The notes: generated by a model not told the origin, from the letters alone. DNA of 64,000 nucleotides from JAPPLG01 sp965199935 (GCA_965199935.1 CBDATD010000002.1:62001-126000); one strand, 5' to 3'; numbered from the stretch's first letter, positions 15,246-25,205 are shown. Program-made: numbers and translations.

Positions 15246-17162
15246 ATGAAATGGATTTCCTTTGTCTTGTTTTTTTGTTTTTATGGTCATGCGGAAGATT
15301 TAGGAACAGCTCCCTTAGATCCTGACTACGAAAGCCGTTTCTATTCCATATACAGAGAACACCACAGCCGGCAGATGCCTGTGAACGAATGGCTGAAGTT
15401 GATTAACCAAAAAGAAGTGAATGTATATACTATTCAAAAAGGAGATAATTTGTGGGATATCAGCCGTATGCTTTTTGGAGAGTCCAATTACTGGCCTAAA
15501 TTATGGTCGGTAAATGCAGATCTTTCAAACCCCCATCGAGTGTCTGTCGGCCATGAACTTCGGGTGGTTATGGGGAGCGAGGGGCAGGTTCCAACGGCTG
15601 TTATCAATGGCCAGTCTTCGGCAGGTTCTCCTCCTGTTGAAGGGGGAGATCCTGCACAGCGGGATTCCTCTCCTTCTTCTGATTCTGGGGAATATTCCGT
15701 AAAAGAAAGTTCTTGTGTGACAGATTTAGGGCTTATTTTAAATCGCAAAGGCTCTACAAGTGTTTATGACAGCCGGGTTAAATGCAGGGTTGTAAAAAAT
15801 AAATTACAAAAGCGGAAAAAGACCGATAGGAATCGTTTGAAAGATTACTTTGCTAAACAAAGAGAAGAAGGAGAGGAGGCAGTGCTGCAGCCTCTTGTTT
15901 TTCAAAATCGAGGGGTTATTCCAAAAAGTCTGCCTCCTATAAAACTAGTGCCTGAGAAAGGAGTTGATCTTGTAGGTCTCGGAAAACATTCGTTGATGCC
16001 TCATAAACATACTGTTGTGAGTTACCAGGTAGATCGCAATGATGTTGATATTATAGGGAATATTTTTAGTATGATGGACGGCATTTCTGTCCCTACTGCT
16101 GAAATTGTTGTGGAATTGGATGTTCCAGCAAACTCAGGAGACATTTTCAGCATTGTGGGTCCTCTAAAAAAGGTACAGCCCCGCTCTCTATTTATTTCAG
16201 GTCCTTTTGGCTACGAAGTTGTTTTTCAAGCTCAAGCCAGGGTCGTTGCTCCTATTCCCGGCAGGGAGGGTCTTTATGTTTTGAGAGTTATGAATATGTA
16301 TAGTGATGTCAATGAAGATTCAAAAATCATCAGAGAAACTCCGTCTATTTTTGATTTCCAGCCTAATGTGAGATCCGGTCAGACAAGAGCGCAGATTACC
16401 GCCATTCCTCACGATCAATCTTCTCTGGCTTTAACAATACATTCTTTTATTTATGTTAATAGAGGAAGAAATGACAATGTCAGGGTTGGAGATGTGTTCA
16501 ATATTACTTCAAATCCTAGATTCCATGATACTCCTTTTGGAAAAACATTAGGACAAGTGGAAATTGTTCATACGTCTGGAGATTTTTCGACGGGTTTTGT
16601 GAAACATTTAACTGGTGTTGCTTACACAGGGGATTACTTAGATCCATTGGATTCGGTGAGCTACAAGCCTGACGCAGAAGAAGATGATATTTATGAAGAG
16701 GATGATGACAGGTATGAAGAGGATGAAGAAGAAGAGTTTGCTGTTGAAAATGAGGAGGATGAGCTTTCATCTCAGGAGTTTGATGAACCGGAAGAGCCTG
16801 CTGGTGAAGAGGACTCTCAAGGGTTTGATGAACCGGAAGAGCCTGCTGGTGAAGAGGACTCTCAAGGGTTTGATGAACCGGAAGAGCCTGCTGGTGAAGA
16901 GGACTCTCAAGGGTTTGATGAACTGGAAGAGCCTGCTGGTGAAGAGGACTCTCAAGGGTTTAATGAACTGGAAGAGCCTGCTGGTGAAGAGGACTCTCAA
17001 GGGTTTAATGAACTGGAAGAGCCTGTTGATGAAGAGGACTCTCAACCTGACGAACCGGAAGGGCCTGTCGGAGGGGAAAGGGATCTGCCTGCAGATTCCA
17101 TGGCAGAAGACAGCTTTTTTGATGAGTTTGAAGATGAGGAAAGGGAGTGGGACGAAGAATAA
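15246..17162 (+). CDS. LysM-domain exported protein with acidic repeat tail
   Basis: 638 residues. A signal peptide (MKWISFVLFFCFYGHA) is followed by a LysM domain at about 58-105 (VYTIQKGDNLWDISRMLFG and SVGHELRVV), which should bind peptidoglycan. Residues about 230-480 form a beta-rich region. The C-terminal 165 residues are extremely acidic and include about six 15-residue repeats (core DEPEEPAGEEDSQGF). It is probably a periplasmic or surface cell-wall protein. It is followed after 36 bp by the REC-DUF4388 gene, with which it may be cotranscribed. Confidence 0.8.
   Translation: MKWISFVLFFCFYGHAEDLGTAPLDPDYESRFYSIYREHHSRQMPVNEWLKLINQKEVNVYTIQKGDNLWDISRMLFGESNYWPKLWSVNADLSNPHRVSVGHELRVVMGSEGQVPTAVINGQSSAGSPPVEGGDPAQRDSSPSSDSGEYSVKESSCVTDLGLILNRKGSTSVYDSRVKCRVVKNKLQKRKKTDRNRLKDYFAKQREEGEEAVLQPLVFQNRGVIPKSLPPIKLVPEKGVDLVGLGKHSLMPHKHTVVSYQVDRNDVDIIGNIFSMMDGISVPTAEIVVELDVPANSGDIFSIVGPLKKVQPRSLFISGPFGYEVVFQAQARVVAPIPGREGLYVLRVMNMYSDVNEDSKIIRETPSIFDFQPNVRSGQTRAQITAIPHDQSSLALTIHSFIYVNRGRNDNVRVGDVFNITSNPRFHDTPFGKTLGQVEIVHTSGDFSTGFVKHLTGVAYTGDYLDPLDSVSYKPDAEEDDIYEEDDDRYEEDEEEEFAVENEEDELSSQEFDEPEEPAGEEDSQGFDEPEEPAGEEDSQGFDEPEEPAGEEDSQGFDELEEPAGEEDSQGFNELEEPAGEEDSQGFNELEEPVDEEDSQPDEPEGPVGGERDLPADSMAEDSFFDEFEDEEREWDEE
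16770..17039 (+). repeat. 45-bp tandem repeat encoding acidic 15-mers
   Basis: Six in-frame copies of a 45-bp unit inside the LysM gene, followed by a degenerate seventh. The central copies are nearly identical at DNA level, and substitutions (DEPEE to DELEE to NELEE) accumulate toward the 3' end. Copy number should vary readily by slippage. This is not a CRISPR array: the repeat has no spacers and is coding. Confidence 0.9.
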
Positions 17163-17198
17163 CAAAAGAATTTACCCTATTTATCCGATACCCATTCT

Positions 17199-19085
17199 AT
17201 GAAGGTTTTAATTTTAGATGATGATGAGTTGATTCTCAAATGGCTGAAAGATCTATTAATGAGATTAGGAGCTTTGGATGTTTGTGCTGTTCAGGATGTT
17301 GAGGATTTTCGATTTCAATTATCTTTAAAAAAATTTGATCTATGTATTGTAGATGTGTTGTTGCCAGGCAGCAGCAATGGGGTGGAGGTTATTGATAGAT
17401 GCGGCGTGGATGTGGATCAGACAGTGATTTGGTTTATGAGCGGTGTTGTGAAAGAAAACAGTTTTCCAGAATCTGTTCGTTCTCAGATGGGATTATTCTT
17501 AAGCAAGCCCATCAATCAGTCTCTCATTATTCAAGAGTTTAAGAAACTTGGTTTAAAAGAAACAAAATCTGAAGGATTTCTCTCTTCCTTTTATGAGGAG
17601 CATTTATCTCACGCAAGAGTTTCACAATTGTTCAAAGAACAAAGGTCTATTAAAGACCATCAGCTGGCAGTATTATATTCTCTGTGTGCTTTATCTCGTT
17701 TTTCAGGGGATATTCTTTTGAAGAACAATCAAACTTCTTCCTCGCTGTTTTTTTCTGATGGGAAACTGATTCGGATCGCCTCTCCTCATAGGAAGTCTTA
17801 TTTAGGTGTTCTGCTTGCAGCTTACGGATTTGCCTGTGCTAAAGATATTAAAAAGGTTCTACAAAGCTCTAAACCGGGCCTCACTGGAGAAAAACTCATT
17901 AAATATGGTTTGATCAGCCCTCATTCTCTTTACTTTATCCTTAAGGAACAAACTAAAATAAGGTTGAGTGAATTGATCCAAAAAGATGTCTCTTACTCTA
18001 TTGAAACACAACAAACGGTGTTAAATACTATTTCAGAGTCTTTTAGATTCAAAGATTTCAAAGTTTTGTTGGCAGAAACTCTATGGTCTAAAATAGACTC
18101 CAGCTGGATTCATGATTTTTTTGAACTCAAATCTGCAGATTTTATTCACCGATCATCCATAACAGACATAGGCAAAGAGAGAGACAATACAGGATGGATG
18201 GAAAAATGCGCCAAGATACTGTCTCTGATTCAAAGCGGTGATAATTTGTCTCGTGTTGTCGGCAAAAGTGTAGATCACTTATCTCTTAAAAAAGAAGAAG
18301 CTCAGTTTTGCCTGTACTATATGCTTATCATAAAGTTAGTGTATTTGGAGAAGAATTCTGAGGAGTCTTATATATTTCAGCATGTAGAAAAGAAAGTGAT
18401 GGATTTTAAAAGAAGAATGAAAACTCAAAATTACTATGAGTTGTTAAATTTACATACTAATGATTCTGTAAATAAAATTAAAGAAAGAATTGTTGAGGTG
18501 ATTCATCTCTTTCATCCTGATCAGTATCAAAAACGTCTTTCACCAGTGGCGGCGCAGAGTTTTCATGATGTGGTTATACATATTGGCAAGATAAAAGAAG
18601 TGCTTCTTAACGATTCTAAAAGGGAAGAGTACATTAAGAGTGTTCAGTCAGGATTTCAAAAGGATGTTGTGGAAGGACTTGTGCAGTTTAGTAAATCAAA
18701 AAATTTCATTCAGAAAAAAGAATTTTCAAAAGCGCTGTCTGTATTGGAAGATCTGCAGGATCGAAAAGGGGTTCCTTCAGTGGTTCATCTTTACTATTGT
18801 TGGATGTACATGAAGGAAGTGAATGTATTTAAAAATCAGGAGGATCAAGACAGGGTGCTTCATAAAATAGAACGCACCAGTGTGGAGGATAAGTACTCTT
18901 ATCTTTACTACTATTGCAAGGCTCTTTACATGATAAAAAAGGAAGAGCGGATTTTGGCGAAGCAATTATTGAAGAGGTGTTTAAATTTGGAGCCTGATTT
19001 TATCTACGCTAAAATTGACCTGGCGGCAGTGGAGGCATCTTTAAAAACAGGCGGTTTCTTTAAAAATTTATTTAAAGCTGGTTAA
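17199..19085 (+). CDS. Response regulator: REC-DUF4388-J-domain-TPR
   Basis: 628 residues with four recognisable parts. Part 1 is a receiver domain (1-120), with the acidic pocket DDD at 8-10, phospho-acceptor Asp52 in CIVDVLLPG, and the conserved Lys in FLSKPI. Part 2 is a DUF4388 (PATAN-type) region at about 160-270 (FSGDILLKNNQTSSSLFFSDG). Part 3 is a J-like domain at about 405-470, with NYYELLNL and the HPD tripeptide in LFHPDQ. Part 4 is a TPR-like C-terminus. Such fusions occur in myxobacteria and Bdellovibrio relatives, where DUF4388 proteins link signalling to polarity or motility. The output is unknown, and no kinase gene is nearby. Confidence 0.8.
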   Translation: MKVLILDDDELILKWLKDLLMRLGALDVCAVQDVEDFRFQLSLKKFDLCIVDVLLPGSSNGVEVIDRCGVDVDQTVIWFMSGVVKENSFPESVRSQMGLFLSKPINQSLIIQEFKKLGLKETKSEGFLSSFYEEHLSHARVSQLFKEQRSIKDHQLAVLYSLCALSRFSGDILLKNNQTSSSLFFSDGKLIRIASPHRKSYLGVLLAAYGFACAKDIKKVLQSSKPGLTGEKLIKYGLISPHSLYFILKEQTKIRLSELIQKDVSYSIETQQTVLNTISESFRFKDFKVLLAETLWSKIDSSWIHDFFELKSADFIHRSSITDIGKERDNTGWMEKCAKILSLIQSGDNLSRVVGKSVDHLSLKKEEAQFCLYYMLIIKLVYLEKNSEESYIFQHVEKKVMDFKRRMKTQNYYELLNLHTNDSVNKIKERIVEVIHLFHPDQYQKRLSPVAAQSFHDVVIHIGKIKEVLLNDSKREEYIKSVQSGFQKDVVEGLVQFSKSKNFIQKKEFSKALSVLEDLQDRKGVPSVVHLYYCWMYMKEVNVFKNQEDQDRVLHKIERTSVEDKYSYLYYYCKALYMIKKEERILAKQLLKRCLNLEPDFIYAKIDLAAVEASLKTGGFFKNLFKAG

Positions 19086-19986
19086 TATGCTGGATACTTT
19101 CTTTCTCTTGGTGAAAAAGAGTTTGAGCTTGGTATAAAGCTGTTAAGTCCTGGTCGTCTTGAATCATTAAAATACCTTCACTGAGGAGTTTTAAGTTTCC
19201 TGCAAAGAGAGGGTTCATAACAGGACCTGGAAGTGTGCATAAAGTGACTCCCAAATGAGCTGCTTTTTGAGCTGTAAGCATAGAGCCGCTCCTTTTTTCT
19301 GCCTGTAATACAAAGACTAAATGAGACATTTGAACCATAATGGAATTTCTATAGTGAAACGAAGATTTTTGAACTTGGGAGTCCGGTGGAAACGGACTGA
19401 GAAAAGCTCCTCCTGTTTGTAGAATCGGTTTGCGCCATTCTTTGAGATTTTTTGGATAAACACTGGATAAACCGCAGGGTAAAAAACAAACAGTGGGAGT
19501 TTGAGATCGAATGGCCAAGGCGTGTCCTTTTTGATCCACACCCCTGGCGCCGCCGCTGAGAAGGCATATAGGATATTTTTTTAAAAATGCATTCAAGAAG
19601 TGATCCATCCATTGGCAGGTGGACGGATGGGCTTTTCTGCTTCCAACGACGCAAAATTGAAAATGCGAAAGCCAAGCGGGAGAACCTTTGTAACTTAACA
19701 GCACAGGGGAGTTTTTATAATAGTTTAAAAGAGGGGGGTAGTCAGACTGTCCGGGCCATGTCAGTTGAATTCTCTGCCTTTCACATATTTGTATGTGTTT
19801 TTCTGCTTGTTTCCACCAATTTTTGTTCTCCAATAAATAATGTCTGGTGGATGGTTGGCTGTAAAATGGGTACAGGTCTTCCAGAGATTTCACTTCTGTG
19901 TGTCGTTCGTAAAGATGATTAAAATCATCTATGAGAACTTTTTGATTCTGCCAGCTTAAAAGCGCAAAATATTTTGCCCACTTCAT
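19072..19986 (-). CDS. dprA: DNA processing protein DprA
   Basis: 304 residues. The Rossmann-type core is clear: FCVVGSRKAHPSTCQWMD, LLSGGARGVDQKGHALAI, TVCFLPCGLSSVYP, SFHYRNSIMVQMSHLVFVLQA and SGSMLTAQKAAHLG. DprA loads RecA on incoming single strands during transformation. An N-terminal extension of about 105 residues resembles a weak SAM/HhH-like region. Its 3' end overlaps the convergent REC gene by 14 bp. comM and comEC are in the same window but not the same operon. Confidence 0.93.
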   Translation of the reverse strand: MKWAKYFALLSWQNQKVLIDDFNHLYERHTEVKSLEDLYPFYSQPSTRHYLLENKNWWKQAEKHIQICERQRIQLTWPGQSDYPPLLNYYKNSPVLLSYKGSPAWLSHFQFCVVGSRKAHPSTCQWMDHFLNAFLKKYPICLLSGGARGVDQKGHALAIRSQTPTVCFLPCGLSSVYPKNLKEWRKPILQTGGAFLSPFPPDSQVQKSSFHYRNSIMVQMSHLVFVLQAEKRSGSMLTAQKAAHLGVTLCTLPGPVMNPLFAGNLKLLSEGILMIQDDQDLTALYQAQTLFHQEKESIQHINQL

Positions 19987-20190
19987 GATCCAGAAGGATG
20001 CAAATTTTGCGCCTTGTTTGAAAAGAGGGAGTTTGAACTTATACGCTTTGATAAAAAGAGACTTAAGTAATTGTTTTTATTGGAAAAATAAATATTTATA
20101 GGTGCTGGAGCCGGTTCATTATGAGGAATAAAGAGGGGTCAAAAATGGTCACCATGAACCAAAAATGGACGTTTCTTGATGCATAAAGAG

Positions 20191-20529
20191 TTATGGATAA
20201 GGGTAGTAGCTCATACAGGTATAGTAAGCATTTGTACAAATATGGGCAGGGGCGCTCCAGAGGCATACGTTGTAGTTGCGGGCGCAAGTTCCATAGAGGT
20301 AAGGCTGAGCATTAAACCATGCAGGGATAACCGGAACATTCACATTGACTGAGATTAGAGGACAGACATGAAAAAAGTGAGTGCAGGGGGTTTGAACCGT
20401 CCAACAAACACCATAATAATTGCAAACAGTGCGGTGATGTCCGTGATCGTATCCGTAGTTGTAAACAGGATACCAGGAAAAAGCATAGGACGAAGCACAC
20501 AAGGCCGCCAATAAAATCCATTTTTTCAC
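20191..20529 (-). CDS. Small Cys/Tyr/His-rich exported protein
   Basis: 112 residues with signal peptide MKKWILLAALCASSYAFS. The mature part has ten or so Cys plus many Tyr, His and Trp, suggesting a disulphide-bonded surface or periplasmic protein. GGAGGTTTGC lies before the ATG on the minus strand. No family is recognised. It resembles the 10602-11090 product only in being small, secreted and Cys-rich. Confidence 0.55.
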   Translation of the reverse strand: MKKWILLAALCASSYAFSWYPVYNYGYDHGHHRTVCNYYGVCWTVQTPCTHFFHVCPLISVNVNVPVIPAWFNAQPYLYGTCARNYNVCLWSAPAHICTNAYYTCMSYYPYP

Positions 20530-20763
20530 TTTGCAAACCTCCGGGTCTCTGATTTAGCATCACCCTAACAGAATTTACGTTTCAAATCTATTTTTTTGCA
20601 CAACTGTGTAATATTTTCACTCTTTTTGCAAATTGCAATTTCTGGAAAACAAGAAGTTTTATATTTCCTTGATATTTTCCCTCTTTTTCAGCGGAAGCTG
20701 ATCTCCATGTAAAATTTTTGAATAATGCTGTTTATGAAACAAGACGCAACCAGGCTGATGTAC

Positions 20764-20799
20764 AAAAAAAAGCAAGCACCTCAGGCGCTTGCTTTTTTA
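20764..20799. terminator. Bidirectional terminator
   Basis: GCAAGC (20772-20777) pairs with GCTTGC (20787-20792), flanked by A-rich and T-rich runs. The loop has a further CCT/AGG pairing. It follows the lipoprotein gene ending at 20827 on the minus strand. Confidence 0.8.
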
Positions 20800-20826
20800 A
20801 GCTTTGTTAAGACAACAAGTATTTAA

Positions 20827-21480
20827 TTAGGCTGTTTCTTCCTCTGCTTCTGAACTTTCCTCTGCCTCTTCACTGAGATCAACAGCAGAAAATCCCCCGC
20901 CAACAGAACCGCATTCCTCGTAGAGTTCGTTAAAGTTTGCTTCCGCTTCGTCGTTTCTTTTTAACTTTGAACTTTGAATAGTATCAAGCTCCGGACTCTC
21001 TACGAATCCATTGTAGTTGTCTGGGGCAATAGAGCTAATATTGAAAGCACCGCATTTTCCATCTTCATCAGCCGGCATCACCTGGATGGAATTAGCCAAA
21101 CTCTTAGCAAGGGTACCATCATTTTCTCCTGAGAATCTAGCAGTGGACAAGCTAGCCGCCGTTATGACGTTGACTTTGTTCTCATTCTCCTGTGCTGTAA
21201 TTCCCTCGTACAGGGTGCAAAGGACATCGCTTTCACCTCCTTTGACTTGGATCAAGGCGGAATTTCCTGAAAAGGCGATCGAAACCCCTAAATTTTGGGG
21301 TACTGGAAAGCTATTCCACAAGATATCATCACTCCCAGCATACACTCCTTCAATGCAAGAGTTGAAACCCACAGCTTCTTCTGTAGATACACCCCCCCGA
21401 GGCCCACCGTCACCGGGACCACAGTGGCTCAAGAAAACTGCCGTGGCTGTTAACACCAATAAAGTCCATATATTCCTCAT
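20827..21480 (-). CDS. Lipoprotein, unknown family
   Basis: 217 residues from the ATG at 21480. The open frame begins at 21513, but GGAGG sits just before 21480 and the signal peptide starts there. Lipobox AVFLSHC gives a lipidated Cys near residue 20. The mature part contains a CIEGVY motif near the start, several strands, and an acidic C-terminus. The neighbouring lipoprotein at 21643-22470 has KIEGVY and a similarly placed Cys-Thr pair, so the two may be distant paralogues. Confidence 0.6.
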   Translation of the reverse strand: MRNIWTLLVLTATAVFLSHCGPGDGGPRGGVSTEEAVGFNSCIEGVYAGSDDILWNSFPVPQNLGVSIAFSGNSALIQVKGGESDVLCTLYEGITAQENENKVNVITAASLSTARFSGENDGTLAKSLANSIQVMPADEDGKCGAFNISSIAPDNYNGFVESPELDTIQSSKLKRNDEAEANFNELYEECGSVGGGFSAVDLSEEAEESSEAEEETA

Positions 21481-21642
21481 TTTTTTAAACCTCCTACAAG
21501 TTATCAAAAACAACGCGTCCAGCTTCCCTGAACTATCAATCTTAAGGTTATGCCTTGTTTTTTTTTGCTAGACAAGTAATTTTTTGCGAATTTGCGTATT
21601 AGATGTACTTTTTTCCACTGCTCCTGCTTTTGAACAGTGGTT

Positions 21643-22470
21643 TTACTTGCCCTGACACAAACCATTTTGGTCCATTTCAAACCCGCACGACAGGCATAAT
21701 GAGTCAAAATTCCCTGTATTTTCAAGGCGTTGAGACAAATTTATGGCTGCATTCTCCCTTGAATCGTTTTGCCCTAAAAACCATAATTCATAATAGGCGG
21801 GGATATGTTCTGAAATTTGAACAGCCGGACTGTGGATTTCTATAAGGCCTTCTACACCGTACAAATCTCCAATTCTACCCTGGTTGGAAAGAGACCGGCC
21901 TGCTGTCATCTTTGCTTCTGATATTGGGTCTGATATAAAATCATGACTGAGTTTAAAATCCGATTGGATGGTGCAAAACTGCCCCTTTGGATCTCCTTCA
22001 GAAAGAACATATATGAGCAACTGCCCTGTATCCGGCCTTTTATTTTGAATCAAACTCATGGATACAGGTGTGTTGGGCCTCACGAGATGCATCCAAAAGT
22101 TGCTCCATCCTTCTTGGTAGGCGTCCAGTTCAAATTTATAGACTCCCTCGATTTTGTTGAGGGCTGATTGAATCTGCTGAGAGGTTGATTGTGGTCTGCT
22201 GAATGCAGAATTCGTACGCACTGCATCTGCATTCGGAGCCTCTGCAGGCGGATTTTGCCCGGGTTGTTCAGGCGGGTTATTGGAGTTTTCTGCCGCTGGA
22301 GATACTGTCTGGGCGGGGGGAGTGTTCAACACAGAGCCCCTGTCAGAGGATCCTGTTTTTGTATTTTGAGCCTCTTGTGGAGGCGCGGAGGGAGTTTTTT
22401 CGTCCGGTGTCCGATCTTCTCCGCAGGCTGTGACAAACAGCAGTACAACAGTAAATATGTAAATTTGCAT
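21643..22470 (-). CDS. Lipoprotein, unknown family
   Basis: 275 residues from the ATG at 22470, preceded by GGGGG on the minus strand (the frame opens at 22506). Lipobox LLFVTAC. A Pro/Gln/Asn/Ala-rich linker (about residues 20-90) leads to a globular domain with KIEGVYKFEL, and the C-terminus has paired Cys (LCLSCGFEM, LCQGK). It lies upstream of the similar lipoprotein gene, same direction, about 160 bp apart. No function can be assigned. Confidence 0.6.
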   Translation of the reverse strand: MQIYIFTVVLLFVTACGEDRTPDEKTPSAPPQEAQNTKTGSSDRGSVLNTPPAQTVSPAAENSNNPPEQPGQNPPAEAPNADAVRTNSAFSRPQSTSQQIQSALNKIEGVYKFELDAYQEGWSNFWMHLVRPNTPVSMSLIQNKRPDTGQLLIYVLSEGDPKGQFCTIQSDFKLSHDFISDPISEAKMTAGRSLSNQGRIGDLYGVEGLIEIHSPAVQISEHIPAYYELWFLGQNDSRENAAINLSQRLENTGNFDSLCLSCGFEMDQNGLCQGK

Positions 22471-22747
22471 TTTTTTTAACCCCCTGTTTTTTGAACACAT
22501 AAACAATGTCGGCAGATCGAAAATAAAAGTTTATGATATATGGATCATAGCGCTTTTCCCATCTTAATTCACTGCAAAGAGTGTTTCAACCCGTGTTTAA
22601 GTCCAAGAGTGTGCAGTTATGAATTTATCATTTTTATCAGTAAAAACAGCGTTTTAAAATTTTTTTATTCGTGTTTTATTTGAGATTTTTTTTCTGCACA
22701 AAGTCCTTTTTTAAATAAATCCACTGAGGACAGAAAAGCATAAAACT

Positions 22748-25204
22748 TTAGGTTTTTAACAGTGTTTGCGCAGGGGTTTTGAGGGCCGTTTTTGAGGATG
22801 TATAAACAATGAAGCAGGAGAACAGCCAAGAGGCTCCTGTTAAAATAAACGGGGCGGTTGAACTTTTCCAAGTTGTTTCAAACAGTACAGCAGACAGGGT
22901 ATAGGAGGATGCGAGAGAGCCTGCCAGACCCGCAAGGTGGGCTGTGAGAGAAGTCAGTCCGAACTGGTAAAGAAACAGCTTTTTTATGTCCTTAAATGGA
23001 GTTCCCAGCATTTTTAACAGCCCAATATCTCTGACCCGATCATGGGTTTGGTGGGAGATGATGGAGTAAAGCACCGCAAATGAAGCCAGTAAGCAAAGGA
23101 AGGTCATTACTTTTAACGCCGTTAAGACATTTTGAGCTAAATGGAGTATTTTTTTTGTGACACGGGAAATATCTATAGCAGAAATATTTGGGAATTTTTG
23201 AGCTAAGAGATTTTGTGTTTGCTGTTTTTCTTTTATGGAAAGGGGTTTCAAGCTGGCGAGATAAGTTTTGGAAAAATCCTCTAAAACCCCCGGTTGAAAC
23301 AAAATGAAAAAATTGGGCTGAAAGGACAGCCACTGCACTTCACGAATGTTGTGAACGACTCCTTCCACTTCTTGTCCTTGTATTTCAAAAGTGAGATGGT
23401 CTCCCATTTTTAGACCCAAACGTTTTGCAAAACTTTTTTCTAATGAAATTTTAGGTGTGCCGGAGGATACGCCCTTCGTCCACATTCGGCCTGTCGTGAT
23501 TTTTTCCGACCAGCTTAATTGGCTTTGGTAGGAGAGGTTAAAACTTCGGTTTCTAAAGCGCATTTCTCTGGTTTTCTCCCGGCTCCATGCGGACTTTCCG
23601 CTTCCTTTATGAAACATCTTTCCATTGACGGCTGTCAGGCGGGACCGAATCATTGGAATCATTTTGTCTATTTTTAAACGGCTGGACACCCACTGTCTTT
23701 GCTCCTCTTGGATATCAAATAGAAAAATAGAAGGGCGTGTTTGAGCGGGGTGGTGTATTTCATTGGCAAGTGTTCTCTCCAGCTGTGGAATTAAATTCAA
23801 GAGCAGTACACCTAAACTTAAAGTGGTAAAACATGAAAGAGAACTCAAAGGACGCCGGATCAAATCACGAAAAATCATACGCCAGGCAAAAGATGAAAAT
23901 TTACAGCGGGAGATAATTTTCAACAAGAACCAGCCGACAGCTGTTAAAAGCAGCGCAGAACTGGCAAAAATTAAAGTGAAAAGACTTCCTACTTTAATGG
24001 AATTCGACTGCCATACAGCCAAACCCCATAGAATGAAAAGACCTAAAACATAAAGCGCTAAATTTAAAAAGTCGAATGGCAGGCTGGATCTTTGGTGAAA
24101 CAGAAGAGCAGTTTTGATTTTTCTAATGCCGGCTAAATCAGGCAGAGTGGTCCAAAGGGGAGCCAGAACAGCAATGAGGCCGGATAAAAACGTACTCCAT
24201 TGGATTTGAATGGTGAAGGGGAGGAGGCCCCCTGCGGCTGTTTTCAAAAGAGGAAGAATGGATGACGATAAGACCACAGCGCATAAAAAACTTGTTAAAC
24301 CTAACAAGAGAATTTGAAGAAAGTAAACAGCAAAGGTCAGTTGGCGGCTGAGTCCAAGACTGATCAGAACAGCCATGTCTAATATTTTCCTCTTAAAGTA
24401 AGATCGAAATAAGAAACTGATGCCTGTGCAAGTTAATATCAACGCGCATAAAGAACACAAAGACAGGAAGTCGTTGAGGTAATCCATCAGGCGTGTCAGT
24501 GTTTGGCTGTGGCTGGTATGTGTGTGTACGGTAATGGATGGGTCGTCAATTTGCTCAAAAACCTTTTGTTTTAGAGAGGATAAGTCTTTCACGTTCGGAA
24601 TTTTATAAATATAGGAATAGAAGGCATTGCTTTGGTTGTTTTTAATCAACTGAGTGTCTTTGAGGTCTGCGTGCGGGATGTAGATGCGGGGGGCGAGATC
24701 ATCTGTGACAGAGTAGGAGGGGTCGTCCTCAATGATATGAGAAATGCGAAATTGAGACCGGCCTATGGAAATAAGGCCTCCCAGTTTAAAATTTAATTGA
24801 CTGATGACTTCTGGATAGACCCATGCGGATTTTTCCTTCAGTGTTTGATTTTTTTTTAGGAAGCCGTAGAAGGGATAGTTCTGTTGAACTGCTTTTATGA
24901 GGATTAATCTGCTTTTTCCCTGGTTTTGAACCATGGAAAAAGTTTGTGTGATTTGAGACTCTTCCACAGCGTCTCCTCCTAATCGGGAAACAGTTTTTCT
25001 GGCTTGCTCTGGAATAGGCTTTCGGGAAGAAATAATAAGGTCGGCGCCAAGGATGATTTTGGATTTTGATTTTACAGCCTGGTCTATGGAATTTTTGAAA
25101 ATATCCAGAGTGACCCAGCCGGTGAGTCCGATGGCTCCTGTCAAAACAAAGAGGAAGGCAAAACGATTTTTGAGCTCTTTTAATGCTAAGGAAACAACCA
25201 GCAT
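22748..25204 (-). CDS. FtsX-family ABC transporter permease (YbbP-like)
   Basis: 818 residues. There is one N-terminal membrane segment (FAFLFVLTGAIGLTGWV), then a periplasmic MacB-like domain (about 45-240). Several central membrane segments (about 245-440), a second periplasmic domain, and three C-terminal segments of the FtsX type follow. This double-FtsX layout matches YbbP. Together with the ATPase gene 1 bp upstream it forms a type VII ABC system, which acts on envelope substrates by mechanotransmission rather than bulk transport. The substrate is unknown. Confidence 0.85.
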   Translation of the reverse strand: MLVVSLALKELKNRFAFLFVLTGAIGLTGWVTLDIFKNSIDQAVKSKSKIILGADLIISSRKPIPEQARKTVSRLGGDAVEESQITQTFSMVQNQGKSRLILIKAVQQNYPFYGFLKKNQTLKEKSAWVYPEVISQLNFKLGGLISIGRSQFRISHIIEDDPSYSVTDDLAPRIYIPHADLKDTQLIKNNQSNAFYSYIYKIPNVKDLSSLKQKVFEQIDDPSITVHTHTSHSQTLTRLMDYLNDFLSLCSLCALILTCTGISFLFRSYFKRKILDMAVLISLGLSRQLTFAVYFLQILLLGLTSFLCAVVLSSSILPLLKTAAGGLLPFTIQIQWSTFLSGLIAVLAPLWTTLPDLAGIRKIKTALLFHQRSSLPFDFLNLALYVLGLFILWGLAVWQSNSIKVGSLFTLIFASSALLLTAVGWFLLKIISRCKFSSFAWRMIFRDLIRRPLSSLSCFTTLSLGVLLLNLIPQLERTLANEIHHPAQTRPSIFLFDIQEEQRQWVSSRLKIDKMIPMIRSRLTAVNGKMFHKGSGKSAWSREKTREMRFRNRSFNLSYQSQLSWSEKITTGRMWTKGVSSGTPKISLEKSFAKRLGLKMGDHLTFEIQGQEVEGVVHNIREVQWLSFQPNFFILFQPGVLEDFSKTYLASLKPLSIKEKQQTQNLLAQKFPNISAIDISRVTKKILHLAQNVLTALKVMTFLCLLASFAVLYSIISHQTHDRVRDIGLLKMLGTPFKDIKKLFLYQFGLTSLTAHLAGLAGSLASSYTLSAVLFETTWKSSTAPFILTGASWLFSCFIVYTSSKTALKTPAQTLLKT

Positions 25205-25205
25205 T

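Noticed and set aside
16684..17202. Two frames opposite and alongside the acidic repeats (Lys/Met/Leu-rich and Phe/Arg-rich)
   Set aside because: They exist only because the 45-bp repeat lacks stops in other frames. Composition is repetitive and the LysM frame explains the region.
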